From NCBI GenBank assembly GCA_033239005.1, contig BSQZ01000035.1, positions 6,248,501 through 6,312,500 on the forward strand: 64,000 nt of DNA, in the 5' to 3' direction. Positions 49,101 to 62,086 of the stretch are shown in pieces (positions within the stretch are counted from its first letter, which is position 1; the number at the start of each line of letters is the position of its first letter). The notes below the pieces were generated by a model. That model saw only the letters and a list, made by a program, of their open reading frames with translations, searched no databases and was not told the DNA's origin. The stretch comes from Lamellibrachia satsuma (lineage: Eukaryota; Annelida; Polychaeta; Sabellida; Siboglinidae). The translations under genes and the position numbers were made by a program.

Positions 49101-52100
49101 AATAATTAGCTCCCCTTCGCCCTTTCCTCTGTCTTATACAACGTGTATAGAATATTCGGTTGTCGTGTCATTGTTGATCACTGACACTGCCCGTTTCGTA
49201 TACAGCTCCCTGTAAAAAACAACTAAGATAACTAGTGTGCCTGTGTCTGTAAAGATAACTAGTGTGCCTGTGTCTGTAAAGATAACTAGTGTGCCTGTGT
49301 CTGTAAAGATAACTAGTGTGCCTGTGTCTGTAAAGATAACTAGTGTGCCTGTGTATGTAAAGATAACTAGTGTGCCTGTGTCTGTAAAGATAACTAGTGT
49401 GCCTGTGTCTGTAAAGATAACTAGTGTGCCTGTGTCTGTAAAGATAACTAGTGTGCCTGTGTCTGTAAAGATAACTAGTGTGCCTGTGTATGTAAAGATA
49501 ACTAGTGTGCCTGTGTATGTAAAGATAACTAGTGTGCCTGTGTCTGTAAATATAACTAGTGTGCCTGTGTCTGTAAATATAACTAGTGTGCCTGTGTCTG
49601 TAAAGATAACTAGTGTGCCTGTGTCTGTAAAGATAACTAGTGTGCCTGTGTCTGTAAAGCAGTGTGAATATTTCCGTTGCACAGACCGTCAAACTGTTGG
49701 ATGACAACCGGTCACGTGCTGTCGCCATTAAACTACGCAGCATGCATTGCGAGATGGAAGACATCCGGCACGCCATCTACAGGATGGACTTCGGCAAGCT
49801 GGACATCGACAGTCTGTACGGGCTCTACGAGATCCGGGCAACGAAGAAGGAACTGGACAAAATCGCCGCCCACATCGAGTTAAACGAACATGGTAAGTAG
49901 ATACGTGGTAGTTTGTTATCTCAGGAAATGCCATTCTCCAGTACGCAGTCAGCTATTAAGTTAAATGATCATATAATAGTTTTACTACTACGCGTACAAA
50001 TTAATAAAAGAAATAAAGTGTCGCTGGTGGCGATATGTTGGTTCTATATCTATGTCAGTGACGTGTTTGTCTTGTCAATGGCACAGAAGTAGTATAGAGG
50101 TGAACCCCAGGGTCGACTAAGCATGACCACCCATGGAGGTTACTGCAAACCTTTGTTTACGGTCCTGTTTTGAATCAAATTGCCAGTATTGCACAAACAT
50201 CATTGTCCAGATTGAAAGAAGTTAACTTTACTGGGTTTGTTGTATTGTTGAGTTGTTTTGTGTGGTCCAGGGGCGCTCGATCACCCCGAACAGTTCCTCT
50301 ACGAGCTCTCGCAGATGTCACACTTTGCCGAGCGCATGGAATGTCTGATCCTACGCAAGCGATTCAACGAGACCCTCTTCAACATCAGTAAGTAGGCAGA
50401 AACCATTGTTTGTTGTCAGTATTACTTCTAGCTCCATATTATGCAGTTACTGGATTATTATACCGACATATATAGACATTGATTGCACTCCAGATCAGCC
50501 AATGGCTTCCTTGTCCATTAACCATCTCTAGTTACCGCCTCGGATGGCGTTCTTGTTAAATCTGGTTAAGTCTCATTTAGTCTTGACATACGTAAACGTA
50601 AGTAAATAAATAAGTTATCTTGTATCAATAAAACCAATTATGATGTATCAGTACAATGGAACACAAAGGTTTCATAAACCTATTTGATCGGGAAAGAAAG
50701 AACAAACCGTGACCTGTGGTTTGCTTTCACGGATTCAGACATGTACAACTAACCCAATGAATAGTGGTCTAACTGATGTCTACCCAAGATAATGTTAAGT
50801 ACTAAGGTGAACACGAATAACAACGCTGTATTGAATATGGATAGATGCCTAAGTATGCCCTTTCTTGTTATTTACAGACCAGCAGTTGGACGCACTTGGG
50901 ATGACGTGTGCCGAGATTAAGAACAAGTATGTACATATGTGATGATTTTGGCATTGTGATAATCCTGGTGATGATCTTTGCATTGTGATAATCCTGGTGA
51001 TGACCTTGGCACTGTGATAATCATGGTGATGTCCTTGGCATTGTGATGATCCTGGTAATGATATTGACATTGTGATGATCCTGATGATGACCTTGGCAAT
51101 GTGATGATCCTGGTGATGACCTTGGCAATGTGATGATATTGCTGACGAACGGTGTTGTCCGGTGCTTGACTACACAAAGCACATCACAGAAACAACGATT
51201 ACTTCCAACAACAAAAAAACGTCTAAAGACATTAGTGAGTCTAGTAACATGTTAGGATAACAACGTCACATAGATATCCAGAGAGCTGATTATGGGTGTG
51301 TGGTTTGTCAACTTGTAACTTTCATAATTAAAGGTTCTTAAGGTTTTGTCTGTCTTCCTCTTTAGTTTAAATTTCAAATATAAACTACTTTTTATGAAAC
51401 CCAATGCTACCCGCGGAGAACAATAAATGATTAAGTTCCATAATGGCATGGTTCTTTGACATCAGCAAATATCGATGTCTGAATATGGGATGCATATGTA
51501 AATGTGAAGAATCCGTTATAGTTCCATTGTTTACACATTTAAATGAGATAAATAAAATACGTCGATGTTCTGACTTGCAGCGAGAGCGTACGTAACATTT
51601 TGGAGTTGGTGTTGGCATTCGGCAACTACATGAACGGAGGCACGCAACGGGGACAGGCAGACGGCTTCGACCTGCGCATCCTGGCCAGACTCAAGGACGT
51701 CAAGTCAATGGTCAGTGTTCCAGCTACGGAAGGATGCGGATGGGAATCTTGCTGCTATGCGTGCGTCGTGAGAGACTAACGTAGAGTTCATTTTGTTTGT
51801 AAAATCCGATTTGTTGAGCCAGCCACTACCATTCATAGCGAGAGTACGCATAGATGTTCTTTTGAACTTCCGTAATGGTCCTTACTGTTTAGTTCTCCTT
51901 AATAGCAGACCCTGTGTTTTCTCCTGACCATAAAGCATATTTTCAGAAAGTTACAGTGATATTCCTAATTCCATGTTTTGTTGACACATTCTTTTGAATA
52001 AGTCGTTGTCTTAGTCGTATCATTTTAGTATGGTTTTGAGACGAACCGTCTACTATGGAGTTAGCCAATCCACAACAATTGCGCATGTATAATTCCGGAA

Positions 52101-55100
52101 GCAATTCAGCAACAGTTTACTGCGAATTTGTACAGAAAAACATAATTTCTTCTCCCCTCTGTTAACCCAATTGTACCCCCGACGTCTTTAGTCAACCAAC
52201 CTATTTTCGATTTTACAAAACTTATTGGGTGATAACTGAGAGCAAAGATTGTCCAATAACCATCACAACTTTAACGTTTCTGTGCATGCAGGACAACTCG
52301 ACCAATCTCTTGCAATACATAGTACGCGTGTACTGTCGGGAACACGACCAGAATGCAGGCAAAAACGAGGCTCAGCTACGACTTCCGCTTCCGGTCTCCA
52401 TGCAACATGCATCGCAAATTTCGTTGACGGAGCTGGACAGTCAGTTGCATCAACTTAAACACCAAGTCCAGTCTCACAGGAAAAAGGTTCGTATAGTTCA
52501 GCGTCCTCATTGGCACAGGATGACGAAGAAATGTTACTTTGGCTTATTTGCATTAGAGGCGAGTATAGCCATGACATTCACATCCGTCTGGGACCTTTAT
52601 TTGCATTTTTATGAAAGGAGGACTCTTTTGTATCTTTCTGTAGCCAAACATAGAGTATACGTTGTACGAATGGAAATACGGATGACTCTGAACTCTGGTG
52701 TTGACAACTTGACATGAACATCTACTGTACCACCCGCTTTCACCACTCGCTCACAAAATATTGTGAAATGTTGCGTGTAGATAAAGACCCACTGGTCACC
52801 ACGAACGTGGATCCCACGCGTCCCATCGTGCATCATTCGTGACATGCACACAACGTGTAGCCTGCTTTCCGCTAAAAGTCAATAGTTTGTTCAATAAAGC
52901 CTACATTAACTAGAGTTGGCTGTGATGTGTTCGCAGGCGAAGTTGGTGAGTCGTGCCAAGGATCGCGACCTGCTTCAGCCCTTCAAGGATCAGATGGACG
53001 ATTTCTTCGATTCAGGTTATTGTTGCCTTTAAATAGTAGCACCAATTTAGCATTAATAAACACATTATGACACAACTTCATGGGACGTTTCAACATGTTG
53101 CAAATACTATTTATCTCAATGGGCCACAGGCAGGATTATGTAATCGTAATATGTTGTCCACATATCGCACTGTCCATCGATATATACGACGCGGGACATG
53201 TCGTTTGTTAGATTTGATTTTTTGACCTCATCTGATTGGTACATTTCGTATATCTTTCTCCACGGTCCAGTTAACTCTATTTCTGCTTCTCTTAACTTAT
53301 TCGTACTTTTCCCTTCTTCACCTTTGTCAAATAAACCAATTCATTTCCCATCTTGGTTGTTTCCTCGTAACGTTAATTCTTTTGCCAGCTTCAACAGTCA
53401 TTCGCTCATCACGACGGTTCTCGTGATAGTTAAAACTGCTTAAAACTGGTCTGATGTTGTCCTTGTAACGTTCCTATTGTCATCTTCAACAGTCGTTCGA
53501 TTCTCGTTGTGGTTTTTATTACTGTTGCGTGGTCTGCTTCAGCCGATGACATGCTGAAGCGACAGAAGACGACGTTCGCCGAGACGAAGACTCAGTTCAA
53601 GGAGTTGTTGAGTTACTTCGCCTTCAAGGACGTGGCCGAGAAGATCACCCCGGAGACGTTCTTCAGCAACTGGGGTGCCTTCCTCGAGGACTACAAACAG
53701 GAGTGGGAGCGGGAGCAGAAGAGGATTGCCAAGGAGATGTTTGAGAAGGTCGAGGAAAAAAGAAAGGTGAGCCACATGCTGAACCGTCGGGGGTGCTACG
53801 TAATTACCCCGAAATTAATTATCCCGTGGGTAATTGCCGCAATTCTTTCTTATATGTATAATATGCATGCAAGAACAGGCCATTCATGTGTTATTTGTTG
53901 TATGTTTGCTCTTTATTACATATAACTGCATAAAAATTATTAGATATGTTGTGTTCACCAAGCAGCACACATTTATTTAACGCAGCTGCTATTATGTATA
54001 CACATTTGAAACCAAAACATGAAAACAAATAAAGTAAAACAAGAGCTGTTGCATTTTAAATGTGTCTATTTTTCGATTTTGAAAAAATAACAAATCTAAA
54101 ATTTCCAGTAATTATTTTTATAGGTTTTGTAATATACCTTTAAAATGCAATGGCCTGAATCAGCGTAAAGGATGTCATCCTGGTAATTATCATCATGAAA
54201 CAATAACGATTGTCTTCAGCGTCACCCACACGTTTGATTGCCTCTTGCAGGAGCGCCTAAACCAAGCCAAACGCCGGCGCTCCATCGCGGATGACGACTG
54301 CTCGAACCTCAAGAACAAGTTCACGCAACTACGGCGCCGCTCCGAGCAAGTGTCTCCTCAGACGTTCAGGAGGATTCTACGCAGTCGGTCGATCAGCGGC
54401 CTCGACGTGGCGGGAATAGCCGGGGATGCCGGTCCACCACCCTCGCCTACTACCCCTACGGTGCCGGACGCGACCATGCTGCGCAAGAGGCGCCCGGTGT
54501 CAGCGTCCTATCCGGCCGACCGCAAGTCGGACGAGAACGAATTCGATGGCGTCGACCCAGCGTTGGCTCGGAGCAATGCTGGCGAGTCCCTAGCCGAGAG
54601 AATAGAGAGAAGAAGACAGGCGCGTATCAGTGTGTTAAACGATTCGAGCGAGGCTCTTAACCAGGGCGTCAAAACGGGAGAAGTGAACCCGATCCATGAG
54701 CGCATCCAACGCCGTCGCCGCAGCCGGCTGAACCTGGACGACGAGGCCCGGCCGGAGTCGGTGGTCGTTGCAGGCATGGACAAGCCGTCGAGTCGACCGC
54801 ATTTCATGCTTCGAGGCCGCAGAAACGTCACCTCGGACAATCTGTACGCGAGTCATGACAATCTACACACCCGCGGTGACGCCAACCAGCTGTCACCACC
54901 CGCGGAACAGTATATGTTGTCAAAGAAGCAGACGACACCACTTGCGGCTTTGCGCGGGCGATGGGAGCGTCAGGCGACGGCGCCGTCGTTCTCGTCGATA
55001 GATGGCAGCACTAAGCCGACTTGTATTGGCATCGACGGCAGACGGTTCTCGAGGTTCACTTCCGGTGGCTACGTGCGTAAGGAGGATGCGCTGACGACCG

Positions 55101-55183
55101 ACCAGGCTGCGCTAGCCGGCAGAGACTACAGGGAGACACTGAGGAAACTGAGAGGAGGCAATGTCATCACGCAAAAACGTTGA
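45305..55183 (+). CDS. FMN-type formin with N-terminal DEP domain
   Basis: Formins nucleate and elongate unbranched actin filaments. Fifteen exons join in phase: 45305-45382, 45883-46110, 46479-47177, 47561-47759, 47948-48193, 48499-48568, 48706-48796, 49685-49892, 50271-50387, 50878-50926, 51581-51710, 52292-52486, 52937-53015, 53543-53766, 54251-55183. They give 1181 residues. Residues about 5-75 form a DEP domain ([13 protein letters not shown], then [19 protein letters not shown], then F-DG-YRW). Next come poly-Gln (153-160), two [11 protein letters not shown] repeats (163-173, 191-201), a coiled coil (about 336-378), a short proline-rich FH1 (about 408-447), and FH2 (about 469-870) with [24 protein letters not shown] and the signature GNYMNGG at 676-682. 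FH2 matches FMN1/FMN2/Cappuccino best. A basic 300-residue tail has repeated ERI[EQ]RRR motifs. The first Met is the first codon of exon 45305. DEP and FH2 being one gene rests on phase and lack of stops. Confidence 0.87.
46111..46212. repeat. GCCC / GCAC tetranucleotide tract at a splice donor
   Basis: Immediately after the formin donor GTAGGCC at 46111 the intron runs into GCCCGCCC, then (GCAC)n, then (CCACGCA)n. It does not copy the exon. Confidence 0.9.
49223..49662. repeat. 27-bp minisatellite, about 16 copies
   Basis: The unit AACTAGTGTGCCTGTGTCTG is followed by TAAAGAT. It ends about 20 bases before the acceptor of formin exon 49685. Unit length is divisible by 3, so long open frames arise on both strands without coding meaning. 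Confidence 0.95.
50938..51140. repeat. About 28-bp degenerate minisatellite, about 7 copies
   Basis: GTGATGATCCTGGTGATGAC, then CTTGGCAT, repeats from about 12 bases after the formin donor at 50927. Exon sequence is not included. Confidence 0.88.
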
Positions 55184-55892
55184 TGTGTCACGCATGTGCA
55201 CGTCCACACTCGTCCACTGTTTAGTTGTAATGTCGTTTTCCTTAGAGTATTGCCAAGCAGTGCATCTCTTTCGCTTATATATATTTCCACGTGACGTTGC
55301 TATGTACGACCAAGTCAAGGCACATATTACGCGCATTGGGAAGGGAATTTACTGTGCTCACTATTAGTTTACGTGAACTGCGATATACACTGCCGCATAT
55401 CACGTATTGCCGTACTACGTACTATCACGTACTGCGATGTGATGCATATTATTCTACTGCATATGCAAAACATGCATCGACAGCAATAGGCGCGGACATA
55501 GCATTGACCACATGCAAGCACTAACACAAATCATGTATGCACACAAGCACAAAAGACAAACAGCACATATGATTAAAAGTGTACAAGTATGGTTTTTCCC
55601 CCTCAGAATACGACCATTTTGAACAAGGTAACTATTTGCACCAAAGAGACGATAACAAGTACTCTTGTTCACTTCAGCCTACACACGTCAAATATACAGT
55701 CAATCTAGTTGGATATCTGCAACTTCGTCTCTACATAGAAATGTACGTCTTCAACGCAAGAGAACTCGAACTGTTATTTAGGTGAATCAAAAGGTCGCTT
55801 GTAAGCGCACAGTTATCATTTGAATGTAGCGCTTTCCATGTTATTAAATATCGCTTGCATACTGTATTTCAATATTCCGTAAAGTTTCAGGA

Positions 55893-55898
55893 AATAAA
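55893..55898 (+). terminator. Candidate poly(A) signal for formin
   Basis: AATAAA lies 710 bases after the stop codon at 55183. It is the first full hexamer noticed. Confidence 0.35.
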
Positions 55899-56263
55899 TT
55901 CCTAACGTAGGGTACATACTTGCCACTGAAATGCCAACACGAGGAAAAATACAACCAATATAAAACAATATGTCTGGCTAAGTGAGCAAACAAAAATAGC
56001 ATTTAAACTATTATATGCTGGCATCGAATTATGATTAAACATTGCAGGCATGACGCATTACCATATATGATCATTACGACAATAAAGGAATGTTTCCAAC
56101 ATATATCTCCTACATATGATTGTTATCGGATATTTAAATTAATTTATTGGCAAACGTTGTGGCCAGTAAATGCAAATTCTGCAAATACTGCATCTTGTGT
56201 TAAATCACGTGAAATGCAAAGAAATACTGCATCTTGCCGTAACACACGTGACACTGAATTGGA

Positions 56264-56375
56264 TGACGTCAGTATTTTGCGACGGATCGTCACCCAGGGA
56301 TACGCAATGGCCGCGGCCGAGTAGGCGTATTGTTGTTAGCCGGGTGTTGTCGCTCAACTGTGGGTTAGTCAGTCG
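56264..56375 (+). promoter_or_regulatory. Candidate promoter / 5' UTR exon of the small downstream gene
   Basis: A full CRE TGACGTCA is at 56264-56271. It is followed by a GC-rich stretch with ATGGCCGCGGCCGAGTAG (a five-codon frame) and GTCAGTCG|GTAAGC, a plausible donor ending an untranslated exon near 56375. The acceptor would be ATATAG at 57366. Confidence 0.35.
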
Positions 56376-57373
56376 GTAAGCTAGTAGTAGCCGATCGTAC
56401 AACTTGTTTTTAGTAAATGTCATTCTTGTATTACAAGGGTTTATGTCTGCGTCAACCGTCCTCACAGTTGGATTTAGCAAACAGATATTTATATTTTAAA
56501 TCATTAGTCAGCGTAGCCGATGACAATGGGTATTTAAGTGTTTAATCCAATCTATGACATTTCACCGATATACATTATTTGCAATATTGTGTATGGTTTT
56601 CTTAGAGCAAGGAGAAACACATTACCACTGGAAGGGTTCTCTTAAAGGGAACGTATAACGATTTTCGTGATATAACTAATACACAGCTGGTTGGAGTTCC
56701 CTATGATTAAAATGCCTAAATTCTATGAACTTTCCATCCCACAGTACAGCTAAGTTAACAATGTTATATAAATTTAAAGTGACTGCTGTTGTATATTGAA
56801 AAAACCAGCATAAATCACATGTCTTCACCGCTAGCAGATCGACGCCATTTTTCTTTTCCAGTTTTGACGGCGACCGTTTTACGTGACATTGCAACGCTGA
56901 ATTTATTAGTATTTATAACATCTCGATCGTTTAAAATTAATATCCATACAAAACGTGACACGATTGTGATCTTTCATCTCTTGATATTTTTGATAAATAA
57001 TATAAGCCAGTTTTGCGACACATAAAGATTTCTGGAATTATTGATAGACAAATCCAATGAAAATCGTTGTATAATCCCTCTAAAGGACATGTCATTGGAA
57101 TGAGATTGACTAATTATGTAGTTTTTGTCATATTACTCCACCACCATTTCTTAGTGCTAACTAATGCTATACAAACCTGATGCCACTTCAAAGTTAGCTC
57201 ATACAACAAACATCGACTCTACAGAGTATTTAAACCGCGACAAAAGAACCGATGTTTAAACCGAATATTCACGATTCAGCCAAAACAGCTGAGACTACAG
57301 GCATGCTGCGAAATAGTATATAATATTAAATACATCACTGTAATGTGACTCATGTTTTACATATAGGTTGAAG

Positions 57374-57385
57374 ATGCACTGGTGA
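57374..57385 (+). promoter_or_regulatory. Minimal upstream reading frame
   Basis: ATG CAC TGG TGA ends 21 bases before the main ATG at 57407. Such a short upstream frame could damp translation of the small gene, if this leader is transcribed. Confidence 0.35.
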
Positions 57386-57406
57386 TTTCTGAGTGCAATA
57401 CCTCCG

Positions 57407-60400
57407 ATGGCTACATCAGGTACGTACGAACAATTCTATAGAACAATACACGGAACAGTCTTTTGTTTACACTCAACGCTATTTATCTACAATGGAATGT
57501 AGAACATGTTTATTTTATTATAGTCCATTATTGCATCACCATGCTACTAAAGTAAAGATAATATTAGTAACACCGATCTATCTTAATACATAAGTATATA
57601 ACTAAAACACTACGATTTGGATCTGCCGGTGGTCCACCATGTTTCGTGAGTTCCGATCATTTTGCAGACAAACAGCTGCAACGCGCGTTAATGATTTTGA
57701 AAACGCTCAGACTAGAAGACGTTGCAGGAAAAGGTACCCAATGATATCTTGCTGGAAGATTCGCTTACAATTCGTATAATAACTACGCCTGACATAGACA
57801 GGGTCTACGCGTTCACACGTCCCGTTTAACTTGGAGATCGCTCAAAAATTCGCCAGTTTTCATATCTCCCATTCTTTTGTTTTGATTATTATCCAACATA
57901 ATCCATTTTGACTAAACATTTACTTTGATATTGACATTTCCTAGGTTATATATTGTTGCGTAGTTCTTTCATCACGTTAAGTGCCAGTTGTATGCCGTGA
58001 TTTTCAGTTCAGACGTCGAAACACAAACCAATAGTGTTTCAGCCGTTCTACCCGAGCGGAGCATGCTTCAATGCGCCATATTGGTCAGATCCGAGAGGTA
58101 GGCACGTCTAGGGCTGTACTCGAAGTGGCTGGGTAGTTGCCGTGGGTGCAACATATGATGGGAATTGCTCCGCGTGGAACTAAAAATGTTTTGCCATTTG
58201 TTTATCCTGACAACTAGATAGAATCATGACAACTAGATAGAATCCTGACAATTAGATATAATCCTGACAACTAGATAGAATCCTGACAACTAGATAGATT
58301 CCTGACAACTAGATATAATCCTGACAACTAGATAGAATCCTGACAACTAGATAGAATCATGACAACTAGATAGAATCATGACAACTAGATAGAATCATGA
58401 CAACTAGATACAATCCTGACAACTAGATAGAATCATGCGCGTTATTAATAAAAACCTCCTTACAGAAACAATGTATTCTAGAGATTCGTAATATAGATAT
58501 GCATTTAATAGAGCGTGAATGTAAAAAGTTGCTTCTAAGAATAGGCGAAATACAGTTTACTGCCCGCTCGACCTCCAACACATAGGTCAAGTAGGAGTTT
58601 AAATAATATTGTTATCAGAGTAGCGCGAAAACTTACACGTTTATTTAAATATGTAACACGCAACACACCTCACAGGCAACACACCTTACACGTACACGAT
58701 ATCTAACTCAAGTGCGTTAGCATTGTGTGGCATCTGAATTGCTGTAGACGATTATCTTGCTGCAGTCGCTTCTATATTTTGTGAATGACTAGTCTTGTGC
58801 TATCTCCATTGTCTCAGACATCGAACATCTTCGAAGTTCCGGACAGTTAGCAACGCGCAACACGAAACACAAAACAGGTAAGTCGATCAGCGATGGACTA
58901 AGCGTTTCTTGTGAAACAGCCAAACCGCTTAGAGTAACCGTACATGTGTTTCAGGTGTTTTAATGACGACCGATAACTGTTGGCCATGGCGCAGTGGTGC
59001 ACATAGTGCTGGTGGTTTCAATGATCCAGCGAGTCATCCTGTTGTCAATTCATAATTACGAATTATGAATCCCGCCCGCCCGCTCGCCCGCCCGCCCGCC
59101 CGCTCGCCCGCCCGCCCGACCGACCGCCCGCCCGCGCCCGCCCCCGCCCGCCCACGCCCGCCCGCATCCGCCCTACCGCGCCCGACCGACCGACCGCCCG
59201 CCCGAGCCCGCCTGCCCGCCCGTACTACTTACTAATAATACTCATTTTGCAAACGGAATGAATTAATTGAATGTATTCACAGAATATCAGCATGTCATTT
59301 GGGATTGACGCTTAGAGACTCGTCTTACAGGAAATAATTTCAAAAAAGCATTGTGCTATTTACAAAAATATTAGGGATAAACCATTGTGTCTCAAAGGAG
59401 CTGTTTTTGACTGCGCTTGAACGTTAATATATTAGGTAGTAAGAGCGGGTTTACATTTTAAATATCAGTGCCAGTGTTTTTCCTCTCAAAAGAAGCCAGG
59501 CTCACACGGGTGTATTTTTTTTTGGGGGGATTAGGCCGTAGTCCCTTTCGCTTAAATATTTCATTGTTTCGTATGTAACCTGTTAGACCACTACATGGTA
59601 GCATTCTGAACAAATGGGTGGCTAAGTTTGGCCTCTCTTTGTGAGATCGTAGATACGCCACTGCAGGCTCAGTATAAGATGTACTGGTAAGTTCCTCGTG
59701 GAATAGCGATGTCGTTCTGTCTTCAGTGACTCTGGCACCGACGACGTCGGACGGACGCGACAGACACGCCAAGTCGAAGGTCGCGCTCAGTATCAAGTCG
59801 ACTACAGGTAACACAAGCACACTATTGAGATATCGCTAATGGGTCGTGCATGTTTTCACCCCATACATTGTTGTCTACGCTTCAACAGCAACTGTTGCTG
59901 GTTACGGCGTCACTCCGAACAGAGTTCGCATGTATATATCTCGCGAACGTGCAACATTGTGAGGAGGTTCGTGTGTTTCTAAATCTAACCAATGTTCACT
60001 ACTTACACTAGCTATATAAGTGTATATAAGTGTATGTTGTTAACATTTCAAAACACTAACTGATGAGTAAATCCAACCAGGAATCAAGACTGCCTGATTC
60101 CTGAGATTTAACCTTTAAGGCGGACTGTAGGCGGCCTGTACAGGCTTGTATACAACGGTCAAGAAGACACAATTTAACCTTTAAGGCGGACTGTAGGCGG
60201 CCTGTACAGGCTTGTATACAACGGTCACAGACATAATTTAGCCCAGACTAGACTTGCACACCACCAGTTTTACGGTGCCCTCCGAGGACAGTAAAAATTA
60301 AAGAGTCATAGTTTATATAATTCATAAAAAAATTATAAATGAGAAGACTCCCGTTGTAATGACCGTCGTGTTGTAATGGCCGTCCTGTTGTAATGACCGT

Positions 60401-62086
60401 CCCGTTGTAATGGCCGCCCTGTTGTAATGACCGTCCCGTTGTAATGGCCGTCCTCTTGTAATGACCGTCCTGTTGTAATGGCCGTCCTGTTATAATGATC
60501 GTCCCGTTGTAATGACCGTCCTGTTATAATGACCGTCCCGTTGCAATGACCGTCCTGTTGTAATTACCGTCCCGTTGTAATGACCGTCCATCTTTTTTTT
60601 CAGTTGCTGAACTTGAAGCAGCCAGACGGAGAATGCATGAGACCAATGACACAAAGAGAAAAGGTAACCAATTTCCATACATCATCTTTCATCCGTCTTT
60701 GTTTTTTCAGTGATGCCACTAAACATGAACTGATCAATGCATTCTTCTAGTTCACCAATTATTCTAGTTCACCAATTCTAAAGCGAGAATATTCTTTATC
60801 TGCGAATCTTGTTCGTATTTCGGGGAGGGAACATGTCATAAAAACTGTAACATATTCTTTAATTAAGCAAAAATAATTTTATTGATAAACACAGTGATTT
60901 TTTATTTGGTGGCTGTTGATTGAAAAGAACGATATTTGTTTTTAATTATACAAAAGTAATCCAGTGCTATATAGCGACTTTGAACTGTTCCAGTCGTCAA
61001 AAAGTCAGCGTCATTGGCTGCCAAAGACAGCGGAGGTGAGTGACATGCAGGAACTGTATGACTATATGTGCAGGAATGTACAGAAATGTACAGGAATGGT
61101 AATTCAATCCCTTCCGTTTGTCTTCCACTGTTTCCCATAATTCATTACGCGCAGTAAGTTGCTTTATTCAAAGATGATGACGACAACAACACTAACAACA
61201 ACAATAATAATAATATGGATGCATGACCCTACTTCATGACCTCGCGTCGAACATTCTTGAATATTACTAAGTTTTATTTATATCGAAACCAGACCCATTT
61301 CCGGTTGAAATAACGCGATATTAATTATTATAACTATTATAATGAATTGTGGATACCGTGCAAGACTGAAGTTGGTTGGGCATTTAGTAGTAGTGTGTTT
61401 TAGCTTTTCGTTATCCCTTTGTGCAGCGTCATAGCACTCAACTTGTGTGCTCAGTTGTTTTTATGTGTAGCACAGCTCACAACAATTCTAATCAAATCGT
61501 CGATTGTCAGTTCGTGGCCTGCGCCGCCTCTGTTCACCCATTCGCCAGATGTCGCCTCTAAGTGATTGTTTCTAGCGCGGTATGTCCGTGCCTAATACAC
61601 GACGTTTTAGTTGACAGCTGCACCCAAACGACATCGGTTCCTGAGAAAAAGGTCATTCAACTGGTTCCCATAGATACATCAAATGGTAATACATTAGCTG
61701 CAATTTTAGTACATTGCTATATTTTATTATGCCGTTAAAGAAAAATAACAGAGTTGTATGTAATGAGTTGTTAAATGCTCTTTGATAATGTTGATTTACA
61801 TCACTGTTGTGATTTCGTGCAATTTTCGACAGTGTTTACATTGGAAAAATATTACTTGGCTGTAGGCGGCCAATATTTTGCAACTGTAACGACATGATAT
61901 CTGTATCATGCCTAACTCGCGTGTCCTGATAGCGGCAGGGTGGCGCACGCGAAGGTACCTAGCAAGGGTGGCACGCATACAACGGTCCCGAATTCATCTA
62001 TTTTAGACGTGAGAACCATGCAATTGGGATGCAATGACACCAGCTGTATAGTCCCTATCTTAGACGACCTTCTTCACGACTACTAA
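57407..62086 (+). CDS. Uncharacterised 166-residue protein, eight exons
   Basis: I do not recognise this protein. Exons: 57407-57419, 58008-58097, 58818-58877, 59727-59807, 60604-60663, 60994-61035, 61611-61685, 62007-62086 (TAA). All junctions are GT-AG, every intron is phase 1 and the total is 501 bases. The start ATGGCTACATC has a good context (CCGATGG). The N-terminal part is aromatic and Pro/Gly-rich (PIVFQPFYPSGACFN, then APYWSDPR). The middle is basic and probably helical (AELEAARRRMHETN, then KRKVVKKS). The C-terminus is acidic (PILDDLLHDY). There is no signal peptide or membrane segment, so it is probably a small intracellular, perhaps structural or adaptor protein; that is a guess. 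Exon 60604 is preceded by a minisatellite reaching its polypyrimidine tract. Another frame is also open through the first four exons but hits a stop in the fifth. Confidence 0.72.
58210..58437. repeat. 19-bp minisatellite, about 12 copies
   Basis: CTGACAACTAGATAGAATC repeats with A/C variants (ATGACAAC, ATATAATC) in an intron of the small gene, about 110 bases after the exon ending at 58097. Confidence 0.93.
59068..59222. repeat. CCCG-rich low-complexity tract
   Basis: (CCCG)n and (CCGA)n words with CTCG interruptions; strongly C/G-skewed and inside an intron of the small gene. Confidence 0.93.
60106..60236. repeat. About 64-bp tandem duplication
   Basis: ATTTAACCTTTAAGGCGGAC, then TGTAGGCGGCCTGTACAGG, and onward to CAACGGTCA occurs twice in a row. 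Confidence 0.9.
60353..60597. repeat. 18-bp minisatellite, about 13 copies, abutting an acceptor
   Basis: TGTTGTAATGACCGTCCC with TGGCC/TGACC and CCT/CCC variants ends at CCGTCCATC directly before the T tract and CAG of exon 60604. Confidence 0.93.

Larger units (their letters stand above)
55184..57366. other. Formin 3' UTR and intergenic spacer
   Basis: AT-rich sequence with no gene-like frame. A GC-rich patch near 56260-56375 is the likely promoter of the next gene. Confidence 0.6.

Noticed and set aside
49223..49662. CRISPR array (regular 27-bp repeats)
   Set aside because: Units are contiguous with no unique spacers, in an animal intron.
49134..49776. Frames with TDTGTLVIF or RHRHTSYLY repeats
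   Set aside because: 27-bp minisatellite inside a formin intron.
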